Below are positions 1 through 7,484 of a stretch of DNA of 7,758 bases, piece after piece; positions within the stretch are counted from its first letter, which is position 1; each line of letters starts with the position of its first letter. This DNA is from Tepidiphilus sp. (GTDB lineage Bacteria > Pseudomonadota > Gammaproteobacteria > Burkholderiales > Rhodocyclaceae): assembly GCA_028684345.1 (NCBI GenBank), contig JAQUGB010000078.1, forward strand, positions 1-7,758. Reading direction: 5' to 3'. The notes under the pieces are model-generated. The model did no database searches. It had not been told where the DNA came from and saw only the letters and a list, made by a program, of their open reading frames with translations. A program made the translations under genes and the position numbers.

Positions 1-2269
1 ATTCGACCGTCGGTGGATAGGGCTCGGGGGGTGGGAATTCACTGTAATGATATTCGGGCACGTCGCCGAGTAGCACGGTCGAGATGCCTTCGCGCATGGG
101 GCGTTTGACTTCGGGTTGGCCTCGCAGTGCCGTCTCCATGTACTCGATCCAGATCGGAAGCGCCGCGCGCCCCCCCGTCTCTGCGCGACCCAGCGAGCGC
201 GGCTGGCTGAAACCGAGCCAGCTCACGGCGACGATCTTGGGTTGATAGCCGGCAAACCAGGTGTCGACCTGGTTGTTGGTGGTACCGGTCTTGCCGGCCA
301 AGTCCGAGCGTTTGAGTTTGCGCGCGGCGGTGGCGGTGCCGCGTTCGACCACGCTGCGCAGGAGCGAGTCCATCAACCAGGCATTGCGCTCCGAGAGGAC
401 GCGCGGAGCATCCCGTGCGGCAACCTTGGGTTGTACGCGAAGCAGGAGGTTCCCCTGGGCGTCGCGGATCTCCTGGATGAAGTAGGGTTCGACGAGGTAG
501 CCCCCGTTGGCGAAGACAGCGTAGGCGCGTGCCATCTCCCAGGGGGTCGCGCTGCCCGATCCCAGCGCCATTGCGAGATAGGGGGGGTGTTTGGTCGGGT
601 CCAGACCGAAACGGGTGAGCCACTGTTGGGCGTATCCCGTCGTGATGTCATTGAGCACGCGGACGGCTACGACGTTCTTCGACTTGGCGACCGCATCCCG
701 CAACCTCATCCATCCTTCATAACGATTGTCGTAGTTCTTGGGTTCCCAGTCTTTGCTGCCAGTGACTTCGGCGGAAAAGCTGATGGGTTCGTCCTCGACC
801 CAGCTGCCCGGTCCCCAGCCTTTTTCGAGTGCGGCGGAGTAGACGAAGGGTTTGAACGAAGAACCTGGCTGGCGCTGACCTTGAGTGGCGTGGTTGAATT
901 TGGTCAGGCTGAAGTCGTAGCCGCCCACGAGCGCGCGCACGGCGCCGGTATCGGCGTCGATCGATACGAGCGCGGCCTGGGCTTCGGGAATTTGCGTCAA
1001 TTCCCATCGTCCCTCGGGAAGTGCGCGGATACGTACGATCGCACCCGGACGCAGCCGTTTCGCTTCGGGTATCTTGGTTCCGATGTTACTGCGTACGAAA
1101 TCGAGCGCTTTGCCGGTGAATTCGATGGTTTGGCCGTGCCGCCAAACGACGAGCTTCCGTTCGTTCGCTTCCACGACGACGGCCGCCAGCGCATCGGGCA
1201 GATCGGGGAAACCGGAAAGCTGGGCGTCGAGTGCGTCCCAATCCTCTTCGGTAATGGCCTCGGGCGCGATCCAGCCTTCTGGTCCGCGATAGCCGTGTCG
1301 CCGATCATAGGCCAGCAGGCCATGTCGCACGGCGGCCTCGGCCGCGCGCTGGTCGTCGATGCGAATCGTAGTGAAAATCTGGATGCCGGCGGTGTAGGCC
1401 GCCTCTCCGAAACGTTCCAGCGCAAAGAGCCGGGCCATCTCGGCCACGTACTGGCCAGTGCCGTTGTCATTGATGGCGGCTGGATCTCTACGGGAGCGGT
1501 CTTGTGCCAGCACGATCGGCTCGACTCTCGCGGCTTCATATTGCGCTCGGTCGATGAACCCCGCATCGAGCATGCGAGAGAGCACGTATTCACGACGCCT
1601 TTTGGATGCTTCGGGATTGCGCAGGGGGTTGAGCAGCGACGGAGCCTTGGGCAGTCCGGCGAGCAGTGCGGCCTCGGCCAGCGAGAGCTCCTGCACGGGC
1701 TTGCCGAAATAAGTGCGGGCTGCGGCGGCGAATCCGTAGGCGCGCTGGCCGAGATAGATCTGGTTGAGGTAGAGCTCGAGGATCTGGTCTTTGGTGAGTT
1801 CGCGCTCGATCTTGAAGGCGAGCAGGATTTCGTAGAACTTGCGGTTGAAGGTCTTTTCACGCGTGAGGTAGAAATTGCGCGCCACCTGCATGGTGATGGT
1901 GGAAGCGCCTTGTGCCCTCCCGCCGCGCACGAAATTGACCAAGGCGGCGCGTGCAATGCCCATCACGTCGACGCCTGGGTGTTCGTAGAAGCGTTCGTCT
2001 TCGGCGGCGAGTATGGCCAGCTTGAGATGTTCGGGCACGACATGCACGTTCAAGACCACCCGTCTTTCCTCTCCGAACTCGGCCAGCGGCTCCCCTTCGG
2101 CGGAATAGACGCGCAGAGGTATTTTCGGCTGGTAGTCGAGGATCTGATCGAGCTCGGGAAGTTTCTGCCAGGCCAGCGCAGCCGTGGTGGCGATGACGCC
2201 AAAAGCAGTGGCAATCAAGGCCAGTAGGACGACGAGCAGGGATTTTACCCAAGGCATGAGGATGTCCAT
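1..2269 (-). CDS. mrcA: Penicillin-binding protein 1A, bifunctional peptidoglycan glycosyltransferase/transpeptidase (C-terminus cut by window edge)
   Basis: Class A PBP, also called ponA. It polymerises lipid II into glycan strands and cross-links the stem peptides in the periplasm. The frame stays open from ATG 2269 to base 2, giving 756 residues without the end. Seen in order: a short cytoplasmic tail; one membrane segment (about residues 8-33); a GT51 domain with EDERFYEHPGVD (90-101, catalytic Glu90), QGASTITMQ (120-128), then ELYLNQIYLG; an OB-like insert (about 320-420); and a transpeptidase domain with SSFK (catalytic Ser470), SKN (530-532) and KTGT (660-663). All motifs lie in one frame, so no frameshift is apparent. 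Family members are usually about 770-850 residues, so little is missing; the visible end is proline-rich. ATG 2257 (Met5) is an alternative start, and neither start has a good Shine-Dalgarno. The gene is divergent from pilM, the usual arrangement in beta- and gammaproteobacteria. Confidence 0.96.
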   Translation of the reverse strand, partial: MDILMPWVKSLLVVLLALIATAFGVIATTAALAWQKLPELDQILDYQPKIPLRVYSAEGEPLAEFGEERRVVLNVHVVPEHLKLAILAAEDERFYEHPGVDVMGIARAALVNFVRGGRAQGASTITMQVARNFYLTREKTFNRKFYEILLAFKIERELTKDQILELYLNQIYLGQRAYGFAAAARTYFGKPVQELSLAEAALLAGLPKAPSLLNPLRNPEASKRRREYVLSRMLDAGFIDRAQYEAARVEPIVLAQDRSRRDPAAINDNGTGQYVAEMARLFALERFGEAAYTAGIQIFTTIRIDDQRAAEAAVRHGLLAYDRRHGYRGPEGWIAPEAITEEDWDALDAQLSGFPDLPDALAAVVVEANERKLVVWRHGQTIEFTGKALDFVRSNIGTKIPEAKRLRPGAIVRIRALPEGRWELTQIPEAQAALVSIDADTGAVRALVGGYDFSLTKFNHATQGQRQPGSSFKPFVYSAALEKGWGPGSWVEDEPISFSAEVTGSKDWEPKNYDNRYEGWMRLRDAVAKSKNVVAVRVLNDITTGYAQQWLTRFGLDPTKHPPYLAMALGSGSATPWEMARAYAVFANGGYLVEPYFIQEIRDAQGNLLLRVQPKVAARDAPRVLSERNAWLMDSLLRSVVERGTATAARKLKRSDLAGKTGTTNNQVDTWFAGYQPKIVAVSWLGFSQPRSLGRAETGGRAALPIWIEYMETALRGQPEVKRPMREGISTVLLGDVPEYHYSEFPPPEPYPPTVE

Positions 2270-2283
2270 CAGAGAATTTTTTG

Positions 2284-2311
2284 ATTATACCGAGCGAAAG
2301 GGCGTTGTCGT
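2284..2311 (-). promoter_or_regulatory. Candidate sigma70-type promoter of mrcA
   Basis: On the minus strand there is a perfect TATAAT (2289 to 2284), a 16-bp spacer, and ACGACA (2311 to 2306), which matches 4 of 6 bases of TTGACA. Transcription would start near 2277, leaving only about 8 nt before ATG 2269 or about 20 nt before ATG 2257. The -35 box overlaps that of the divergent pilM promoter. This is read by eye from consensus and is not proven. Confidence 0.6.
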
Positions 2312-2334
2312 TTGCATGATATGCCGATTATAAT
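2305..2334 (+). promoter_or_regulatory. Candidate sigma70-type promoter of the pilMNOPQ operon
   Basis: There is a TTGTCG -35 box (2305-2310, 4 of 6 matches), an 18-bp spacer and a perfect TATAAT -10 box (2329-2334). Transcription would start near 2341, leaving a leader of about 40 nt to ATG 2382. The inverted repeat GCAT-gat-ATGC (2314-2324) lies in the spacer, a possible but unproven operator position. I see no other convincing promoter before pilM, and the pil genes are too tightly packed for obvious internal ones. Confidence 0.6.
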
Positions 2335-2368
2335 CCTCGCACCTTGGATGGGTGCATGCCGTGGCTGC

Positions 2369-2375
2369 AGGGGGA
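2369..2375 (+). promoter_or_regulatory. pilM ribosome binding site (decides the start)
   Basis: AGGGGGA sits 6 nt before ATG 2382, which is good Shine-Dalgarno spacing. It favours this ATG over the in-frame GTG at 2352, which has no purine-rich tract at the right distance and would add ten residues not typical of the family. Confidence 0.7.
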
Positions 2376-2381
2376 CGACGG

Positions 2382-3452
2382 ATGGACTTGAAGCAGATTT
2401 TTGGGTTCGGGAACGGGGGAAGCGGCAGTTTGATCGGCATCGACCTGTCGGCCTCGGCAGTGAAAACCCTCGAATTGTCGGGTACGGCCGATGCCCCGCA
2501 AATAGAGCAGTCTGCCATCGTCGCTTTGAAAGAAGGGGCCATGGTGGACAATGCCTTGGTCGATTTCGACGCGGTGGTCGGTGCGCTGCGTCGCGCGCTC
2601 GATATGCACGGAAAAGGGAAGGAGCGTCTGGCCTTCGCACTGCCCGACTCGGTCGTCATGATGAAATCGGTGGTACTCGCCGCCATGCAGAGCGAGCGGG
2701 AGTTCGAAGAGCTCGTCATGATGGAGGCGGCCCGCTTCGTGCCTTTCTCTCTCGACGAGGTCGCACTCGACTGGCAGGTGCTGGGACCCGGGCATATCGA
2801 GGATACCGTCGAAACCTTCATCGTCGCCGCGCGGCGAGATCGCGTCGACGAGCTCGTTGCGCTCGCCGACGCTGTCGATGCCCAGCCGGCCGTGGTCGAC
2901 GTCGCGTCGCTCGCCTGGCAGCGGGCGATGTTCCGGAATGCAGAAAAGGAAAGGTCGAATCGCATCGAGGCGCATTGTAATCTCGGCGCGAACCTCCTGG
3001 AAGTGCTCATCTTCCATCGCGGCAAACGTATCTTCGACCGTACCCAGCCCGTCGGCGGCAGGCAACTCGAACACGAACTGATGCGTCGCAGCGGGAAAAC
3101 CGCCCAGGAAGTAGAGCAAATGATGCGGCAGCGGAGCTGGCCGATCGACCTCCTTTCCCAGGTGGTGACGCCGTTTTGTGACACCCTCGCCCAGGAGATC
3201 GCTCGCGCCTTGCAATATTTTTTTGCAACTCAGTCGTCCGATCACGTCGATGGAGTCGTCCTGGGTGGGGGGTTGGCGGCGCTGCCGATGCTTCCCGACG
3301 CCGTCCGGCAGCGGGTCGCCGTGCCCGTGGAAGTGGCCGATCCCTGGAAAGGGTTCCATCTTCATCCACGATTGCGCGATCGCTTGCAACCCGTCGATGC
3401 GCCGCGGATGATCATCGCAACCGGTCTCGCTCTGCGGAGGTTCGAATCGTGA
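2382..3452 (+). CDS. pilM: Type IV pilus inner-membrane platform protein PilM (actin-like ATP-binding)
   Basis: PilM is a cytoplasmic FtsA/actin-fold protein that docks onto the N-terminal tail of PilN and links the cytoplasmic pilus motors to the periplasmic alignment complex. The product is 356 residues, the usual family length of about 350. Near the N-terminus GIDLSASAVKTLEL is the phosphate-binding loop of the actin fold, and a GVVLGGGLAALP stretch in the C-terminal third is the second nucleotide-binding loop. No signal peptide or membrane segment is seen, as expected for a cytoplasmic protein. The start at ATG 2382 is chosen from the AGGGGGA sequence 6 nt upstream. It is the first gene of the operon and overlaps pilN by 4 bp (GTGA). 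The alternative start is GTG 2352. Confidence 0.96.
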   Translation: MDLKQIFGFGNGGSGSLIGIDLSASAVKTLELSGTADAPQIEQSAIVALKEGAMVDNALVDFDAVVGALRRALDMHGKGKERLAFALPDSVVMMKSVVLAAMQSEREFEELVMMEAARFVPFSLDEVALDWQVLGPGHIEDTVETFIVAARRDRVDELVALADAVDAQPAVVDVASLAWQRAMFRNAEKERSNRIEAHCNLGANLLEVLIFHRGKRIFDRTQPVGGRQLEHELMRRSGKTAQEVEQMMRQRSWPIDLLSQVVTPFCDTLAQEIARALQYFFATQSSDHVDGVVLGGGLAALPMLPDAVRQRVAVPVEVADPWKGFHLHPRLRDRLQPVDAPRMIIATGLALRRFES

Positions 3453-4036
3453 TTCGCATCAATCTGTTGCCTTGGCGCGAAGCGCTCAGAGAACGCCGTC
3501 GACGCCTTTTTTACGTCCATCTGGGCCTGGCCGGTGCAGCGGGCATCCTGGTCGGAGTGATGGGCTCTCTGTATCTCGACGGGCTCATCGAGCGGCAGCA
3601 AGGGCGCAACCGCTTTCTCTCCGAGCAGATCGGCCAACTCGACAAGCAGCTGGCAGAAATCAAAGATCTTCGAGCGCTCATCGACGGCATCATCGCGCGC
3701 AAGAACGTCATCGAATCCTTGCGGGCACGTCGGGTCGAACCGGTTTTGCTGGCTGATGATTTGCCTCGGCGCTTGCCCGAAGCCACTTTCCTCGAATCGC
3801 TCGAGCGCCGCGATGCGTTGGTGACCCTGCGCGGTGTCTCCCAGTCGAATGCGCGAGTCTCCGAGACGATGCGAAGCCTCGAATCCTCCCCTTACCTCAC
3901 CGACGTGCGTCTGATCGAAACGGTAGGATTGGACCGTAACAACCAGCGAGTGGTTCGTTTCGGGCTTCAGCTGCGGATGGATCGAAAGACGATAGAAACC
4001 ATGGGGGCGCCCGACGCGGGGGAGGGTAAGCCATGA
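3449..4036 (+). CDS. pilN: Type IV pilus assembly protein PilN
   Basis: Bitopic inner-membrane protein that pairs with PilO. The product is 195 residues. The N-terminus carries INLLPWRE (residues 4-11), the conserved tail that binds the groove of PilM. An Arg-rich stretch (14-19), one membrane helix (about 21-43), a periplasmic coiled coil (about 45-90) and a C-terminal domain expected to have the ferredoxin-like fold (about 100-185) follow. The start is GTG 3449, overlapping the pilM stop in GTGA. GGAGG at 3436-3440, inside the last codons of pilM, lies 8 nt upstream and supports it. It is the only one of the four downstream pil genes to start with GTG, which may lower its initiation rate slightly. 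The assignment rests on the PilM-binding motif, topology and position between pilM and pilO. Confidence 0.95.
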   Translation: MIRINLLPWREALRERRRRLFYVHLGLAGAAGILVGVMGSLYLDGLIERQQGRNRFLSEQIGQLDKQLAEIKDLRALIDGIIARKNVIESLRARRVEPVLLADDLPRRLPEATFLESLERRDALVTLRGVSQSNARVSETMRSLESSPYLTDVRLIETVGLDRNNQRVVRFGLQLRMDRKTIETMGAPDAGEGKP

Positions 4037-4701
4037 AACGCACGGCATCGTTCGATTTGGCTCAGACGCTCGATCGCCTGCTTCTCCAGTTTCGCGATCT
4101 CGATCCGCAAGACCCTGGTCGCTGGCCCCCTGCGCCTCGATTCCTTGTCATGATCGTCGTCTTCGTCATGATCGTTGCCGGCGCCTGGTGGTTTTTCTGG
4201 GGGGATCAGGCGCTGGAGCTCGAAAAAGTCATGGCTCAGGAAGCACAGCTGCGTGAACAATGGCTCTCCAAGAAGCGCCAGGCGGTCAATCTACCCGAAT
4301 ATCGTGCCCAGTTGCGAACGGCGGAGGCACAGTTCGGTGCCCTGCTCAAGCAATTGCCGAGCAGGTCCGAAATGGACGGTCTCCTGCAGGACGTGCATCA
4401 AATCGGTTTGAAGCGGGGCTTGCGCTTCGAACTGTTTCGTCCGGGTGATGAGCTCAAGCGCGACTTCTACGTGGAAATGCCCGTGGCGATCGTCCTCGAT
4501 GGTGGCTATCACGAGATTGCCGGTTTCCTGAGCGACGTGTCGTCCATGCCTCGTGTCGTGACTTTCGGAGATCTGAAGATTTCCCCGCAGAAAGAATCCG
4601 GGTTGAAGTTCGAGGCGACTTTGCACACCTACCGTTATCTCGACGAAGACGAAATCCCAAAAAATGAGCCCAAGCCGTCGGCACAAGGGAGGAAGAAATG
4701 A
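4033..4701 (+). CDS. pilO: Type IV pilus assembly protein PilO
   Basis: Bitopic inner-membrane partner of PilN; the PilNO heterodimer carries PilP and transmits the state of PilM to the periplasm. The product is 222 residues. A cytoplasmic N-terminal segment of about 36 residues precedes one membrane helix (about 37-56, ending in aromatic WWFFW). A coiled coil follows (about 59-110), then a C-terminal domain expected to be ferredoxin-like (about 115-205) containing the stretch ELFRPGDE, and a charged tail. ATG 4033 overlaps the pilN stop in ATGA, with GGAGG at 4021-4025, 7 nt upstream. PilO sequences are poorly conserved, so the call leans on topology, size and position. An 11-bp direct repeat encodes part of the membrane helix. 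Confidence 0.94.
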   Translation: MKRTASFDLAQTLDRLLLQFRDLDPQDPGRWPPAPRFLVMIVVFVMIVAGAWWFFWGDQALELEKVMAQEAQLREQWLSKKRQAVNLPEYRAQLRTAEAQFGALLKQLPSRSEMDGLLQDVHQIGLKRGLRFELFRPGDELKRDFYVEMPVAIVLDGGYHEIAGFLSDVSSMPRVVTFGDLKISPQKESGLKFEATLHTYRYLDEDEIPKNEPKPSAQGRKK

Positions 4702-5240
4702 ATTTTCCCTCCGTTCGGAGCACGCTACCAGCCTTGATTTCGGCAACATTGCTGGTGGCGTGCGTGGAAGCGCCTCCTTCCGGGGTCGCGGACATCGAGC
4801 AATGGATGCAGGAGTCTTCCAAGGGGATGAAAGGGCGGGTACCTCCTTTGCCCGAAATACACCCCTTCCCCTCCATCGCGTATGCCGCTTACGATTTGCC
4901 CGATCCTTTCGATCCCGGTCGTCTGGCTCCTCCAGCCCTGAAGTCGGCCACGGGGAGCGGTCTGCCGGCACCCGACATGACCCGGCCGCGGGAGCCGCTC
5001 GAGCGTTTTTCTTTGTCTGAACTCAGGCTAAGGGGCGTGTTGCGCAAAGGAAGCGAGATCAGGGCTTTGATCGAGGCTCCGGACGGCGTCTATCCCGTCG
5101 GGCTCGGGGCCTATCTCGGCCAGAATTTTGGCCGTGTCGTAAACATCCAAGAGACCAAGGTCACGATAGAAGAGATGGTGCGGGAGGCCGATCAATGGGT
5201 CAAGCGGACGGCAGAATTGAACCTGGAGGAAAAACCATGA
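4698..5240 (+). CDS. pilP: Type IV pilus assembly lipoprotein PilP
   Basis: Lipoprotein that connects the PilNO dimer to the N0 region of the PilQ secretin across the periplasm. The product is 180 residues. A type II signal peptide ends in the lipobox LVAC, with Cys22 as the predicted lipidated residue. A flexible Pro-rich linker follows (about 23-100) and contains the DLPDPFDP segment (66-73) typical of the family. The C-terminal beta-sandwich domain (about 101-180) includes LSELRLRGVL and a GVYPVGLGAYLGQNFGRV stretch, which is the best conserved part of PilP. The start at ATG 4698 overlaps the pilO stop in ATGA, with GGGAGG at 4687-4692, 5 nt upstream. The ATGA overlap with pilQ suggests coupled translation. 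Identification is confident from the lipobox, the C-terminal domain and the position before pilQ. Confidence 0.96.
   Translation: MNFPSVRSTLPALISATLLVACVEAPPSGVADIEQWMQESSKGMKGRVPPLPEIHPFPSIAYAAYDLPDPFDPGRLAPPALKSATGSGLPAPDMTRPREPLERFSLSELRLRGVLRKGSEIRALIEAPDGVYPVGLGAYLGQNFGRVVNIQETKVTIEEMVREADQWVKRTAELNLEEKP
5225..5229 (+). promoter_or_regulatory. pilQ ribosome binding site (decides the start)
   Basis: GGAGG lies 7 nt before ATG 5237, inside the last codons of pilP. It selects ATG 5237 over the longer in-frame ATG at 5195, which has no Shine-Dalgarno and would put a polar stretch before the signal peptide. A further in-frame ATG at 5246 is less well spaced. Confidence 0.75.
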
Positions 5241-7396
5241 ATCGCATGGGCTATACCACTTCGTGCGTGCCAGCCAAGGGAGATGCTGTCGCGCTTTGGC
5301 TCGGATCGTTCGTCTTGGGGCTTTGTTTCGCGCTTCTTGCCGGCTACGCGCCCCAGGGATGGGCTGCCGCGGACTCCTCGGTCGCGCTGAAAGACGTCTC
5401 CCTCGTCGAGTCGGGGGAAGGGGCGGCTCGGCTGGATCTCGTCTTTGACGCACCGGTGGGTGCTCCTTCGCATTTCTCCATGGCGAGCCCTTCACGCATC
5501 GTGCTGGATTTCCCCGAGGCCAAAAATCTGCTGGGCACTCCCTCCAGGGAGATCAAGCGCAGCGGCATCGAGCGTATCTACGCGGTCGAGGGAGCAGGGC
5601 GTCTGAGGGTGGTGTTGGCGCTTTCCCAACCGATGCAGTACCGCTTGACCCAAGTCGCAGGGGGGTGGGGGGTGGAACTCCAGACTGCGTCTTCGAGTAC
5701 GGGTACGAGTTCGGCGCAAGAGGCACTGGCACCCTATCAGCGCGACGGTGGCGGCATGCCGAGTTCGACTGCCTCGGCGCCCGCAGGCACCCCTTCCATC
5801 GTATCGGTCGATTTTCGTCGTGGCCCGGAAGGGGAGGGGAAAGTGATGATTCGCCTCTCTTCCGCCGACATCACGCCGGATCTACGCCGCGCCGGTGAGC
5901 GTGTCGAGATCGTCTTTCCCGAAACGGCTCTGCCGCAGGAGCTCTATCGGCGCAGCGACGTGACCGATTTCGCCACGCCGGTGCAAAGCTTCCGTTTCGA
6001 GCGCAGAGGGCGGGACACCGTGCTCGTGATCGAACCCAAGGGGAATTGGCAACACACCGCCTATCAGGCCGATACGCTCTTCGTCATCGACATTCAGCCA
6101 ATTCAGGAAGACCCCAATAAAGTGCTCGTGGGTAGGCCGCAGTACAAGGGCGAGCGGCTCACCCTCAACTTCCAGAACATCGACGTACGCGCCGTGCTGC
6201 AGGTGTTGGCCGACTTCAGCGGTTTCAACCTCGTCGTCTCCGATACGGTGCAAGGCACGATCACGCTGCGCCTGGTCGACGTGCCCTGGGATCAGGCCCT
6301 CGACATCATTTTGCAGAACAAAAAACTCGACAAACGGCAGCAGGGCAATGTCATCTGGGTCGCTCCGGCCCAGGAGCTCGCCGAGCACGAGAAAATACGA
6401 CTCGAGGCGCTCAATCAGAGCATCGAAAAAGGCGTGTTGCTCACCGAGAGCTTCCAAATCAATTATCATTCGGCGGCCGAGATCCATCAAATGATCTCGG
6501 ACGAGAGCACGGGTGGTGGTGGCAGCAGCAACAAAAAAATCCTCTCCGACCGCGGCATGGCCACTTACGACGTTCGGACCAACAAGCTCTTCGTCACTGA
6601 CGTCGAGGAGCGGCTGCAAGCGGTGCGTGAACTGCTGAAACAGATCGACGTACCGCCGCGTCAGGTCGTGATCGAGGCTCGCATCTTGGAGGTGTCGTCG
6701 AATTTCGGCAAGGAGATCGGGGCGCGGCTCAATACGGGTGGTCGACCTCTCTTCTCTGGAGATCGTTTTGATTTCGGCCCCTTCAACCGTCCGTTCTACC
6801 AGCAGAGTTCGCTACCGGGCGGCCAGTTTTCGACTTTTGCCCTGTCGATCTTCAATCGCTCGGCCACACGTTTCCTCAACCTGGAACTGAATCTGGCAGA
6901 GGCCACGGGCAAGAGCCGCATCGTCTCCAATCCCAAGATCATGACGGCGAACAACATCGAGGCGCGCATCGCCGTTGGCGACGAGATTCCCTATACCACG
7001 ACTTCGACGGTGGGTAACATGACCACGCAGGACGTCCAATTCAAGGAGGCGTTGCTCGAACTGCGGGTGACGCCAGTGCTCACGCCCGACGGGCGAGTGC
7101 GGATGAAGGTGCTCGTGCGTAAGGATCGTGCGGATTTCTCTCGCTCGGTTCAGGGTAATCCGCCCATCCTGAAGAAAGAGGTAACGACCGATGTCCTCGT
7201 GGAAAATGGAGGCACTGTCGTACTGGGCGGCCTGTTCGAGGAGTCCGAAACCAATTCGGTCGATAAGGTTCCAGGGTTGGGTGACATCCCGCTCCTGGGG
7301 AATCTCTTCCGGAACAAGGCGGACACGGCTCAACGCACCGAGCTGATGGTGTTCCTTACTCCGCGTATCATTGCCGAGGATCTGCGTCTGCGCTGA
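5237..7396 (+). CDS. pilQ: Type IV pilus secretin PilQ
   Basis: Outer-membrane secretin that forms the gated multimeric channel through which the pilus passes; in competent species it also admits DNA. The product is 719 residues, in the family range. Seen in order: a signal peptide with a long polar n-region and hydrophobic core (about 18-38), probably cleaved after Ala45; a first AMIN domain (about 49-148) that binds peptidoglycan; a Ser/Gly/Ala-rich linker (about 150-187); a second AMIN domain (about 188-285); an N0/STN domain (about 305-375, beginning GERLTLNFQNIDVRAVL); an N1 domain (about 404-490) with a Gly/Ser-rich loop; and the secretin barrel domain (about 557-715) with SRIVSNPK (560-567) and the signature VPGLGDIPLLGNLF (678-691). 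It is the last gene of the operon and is followed by a terminator. The start is set by GGAGG at 5225-5229 and the ATGA overlap with pilP. Confidence 0.97.
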   Translation: MNRMGYTTSCVPAKGDAVALWLGSFVLGLCFALLAGYAPQGWAAADSSVALKDVSLVESGEGAARLDLVFDAPVGAPSHFSMASPSRIVLDFPEAKNLLGTPSREIKRSGIERIYAVEGAGRLRVVLALSQPMQYRLTQVAGGWGVELQTASSSTGTSSAQEALAPYQRDGGGMPSSTASAPAGTPSIVSVDFRRGPEGEGKVMIRLSSADITPDLRRAGERVEIVFPETALPQELYRRSDVTDFATPVQSFRFERRGRDTVLVIEPKGNWQHTAYQADTLFVIDIQPIQEDPNKVLVGRPQYKGERLTLNFQNIDVRAVLQVLADFSGFNLVVSDTVQGTITLRLVDVPWDQALDIILQNKKLDKRQQGNVIWVAPAQELAEHEKIRLEALNQSIEKGVLLTESFQINYHSAAEIHQMISDESTGGGGSSNKKILSDRGMATYDVRTNKLFVTDVEERLQAVRELLKQIDVPPRQVVIEARILEVSSNFGKEIGARLNTGGRPLFSGDRFDFGPFNRPFYQQSSLPGGQFSTFALSIFNRSATRFLNLELNLAEATGKSRIVSNPKIMTANNIEARIAVGDEIPYTTTSTVGNMTTQDVQFKEALLELRVTPVLTPDGRVRMKVLVRKDRADFSRSVQGNPPILKKEVTTDVLVENGGTVVLGGLFEESETNSVDKVPGLGDIPLLGNLFRNKADTAQRTELMVFLTPRIIAEDLRLR

Positions 7397-7422
7397 TCGT
7401 ACGTCCCTTCGTTCCGCAAAGG

Positions 7423-7452
7423 CCCGCCCCGTCGCCGACGGGCGGGTTTTTT
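7423..7452 (+). terminator. Rho-independent terminator after pilQ
   Basis: A GC-rich hairpin has left arm 7423-7433 and right arm 7437-7446 (GACGGGCGGG), with a 3-nt loop and one bulged C. Six T residues follow at 7447-7452. It begins 26 bp after the pilQ stop, so it should end the pil transcript and separate it from aroK. The A-rich side upstream is too weak to suggest strong two-way function. Confidence 0.85.
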
Positions 7453-7478
7453 ACGCCGTATGACCGCTCTTTTTACGG

Positions 7479-7484
7479 TACACT
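7479..7484 (+). promoter_or_regulatory. Possible -10 box of the aroK promoter
   Basis: TACACT matches 4 of 6 bases of TATAAT and would start transcription near 7491, about 24 nt before GTG 7515. No convincing -35 box lies 16-18 bp upstream; the closest TTGACA-like sequence, ATGACC at 7460-7465, is only 13 bp away. A promoter is expected here because a terminator precedes aroK, but this exact site is tentative. Confidence 0.3.

Noticed and set aside
116..2227. 703-codon plus-strand open frame opposite mrcA
   Set aside because: It lies in exact codon register antisense to mrcA, where stops arise only from sense codons TTA, CTA and TCA, which are rare in GC-rich genes. Its product resembles no family I recognise, while the minus strand carries every PBP1A motif. 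It ends at a CTA Leu codon of mrcA.
2352..2381. Ten-residue N-terminal extension of PilM from GTG 2352
   Set aside because: No Shine-Dalgarno at the right distance, and the ATG at 2382 has AGGGGGA 6 nt upstream.
2328..3389. 353-codon minus-strand open frame opposite pilM
   Set aside because: Same codon-register antisense artefact. The plus strand carries the PilM nucleotide-binding loops, a Shine-Dalgarno and a coupled downstream gene.
3362..4971. Minus-strand open frames (228 and 226 codons) opposite pilN, pilO and pilP
   Set aside because: They are in codon register with pilN and pilO and cross gene borders with no domain content; the plus-strand genes are complete and coupled.
5195..5236. 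Fourteen-residue N-terminal extension of PilQ from ATG 5195
   Set aside because: No Shine-Dalgarno; it would place polar residues before the signal peptide and overlap pilP by 46 bp, whereas ATG 5237 has GGAGG 7 nt upstream and the ATGA overlap seen at the other junctions.
5882..7333. Minus-strand open frames (245 and 173 codons) opposite pilQ
   Set aside because: Both are in codon register with pilQ and explained by scarcity of TTA, CTA and TCA codons; no Shine-Dalgarno or recognisable domain supports them.
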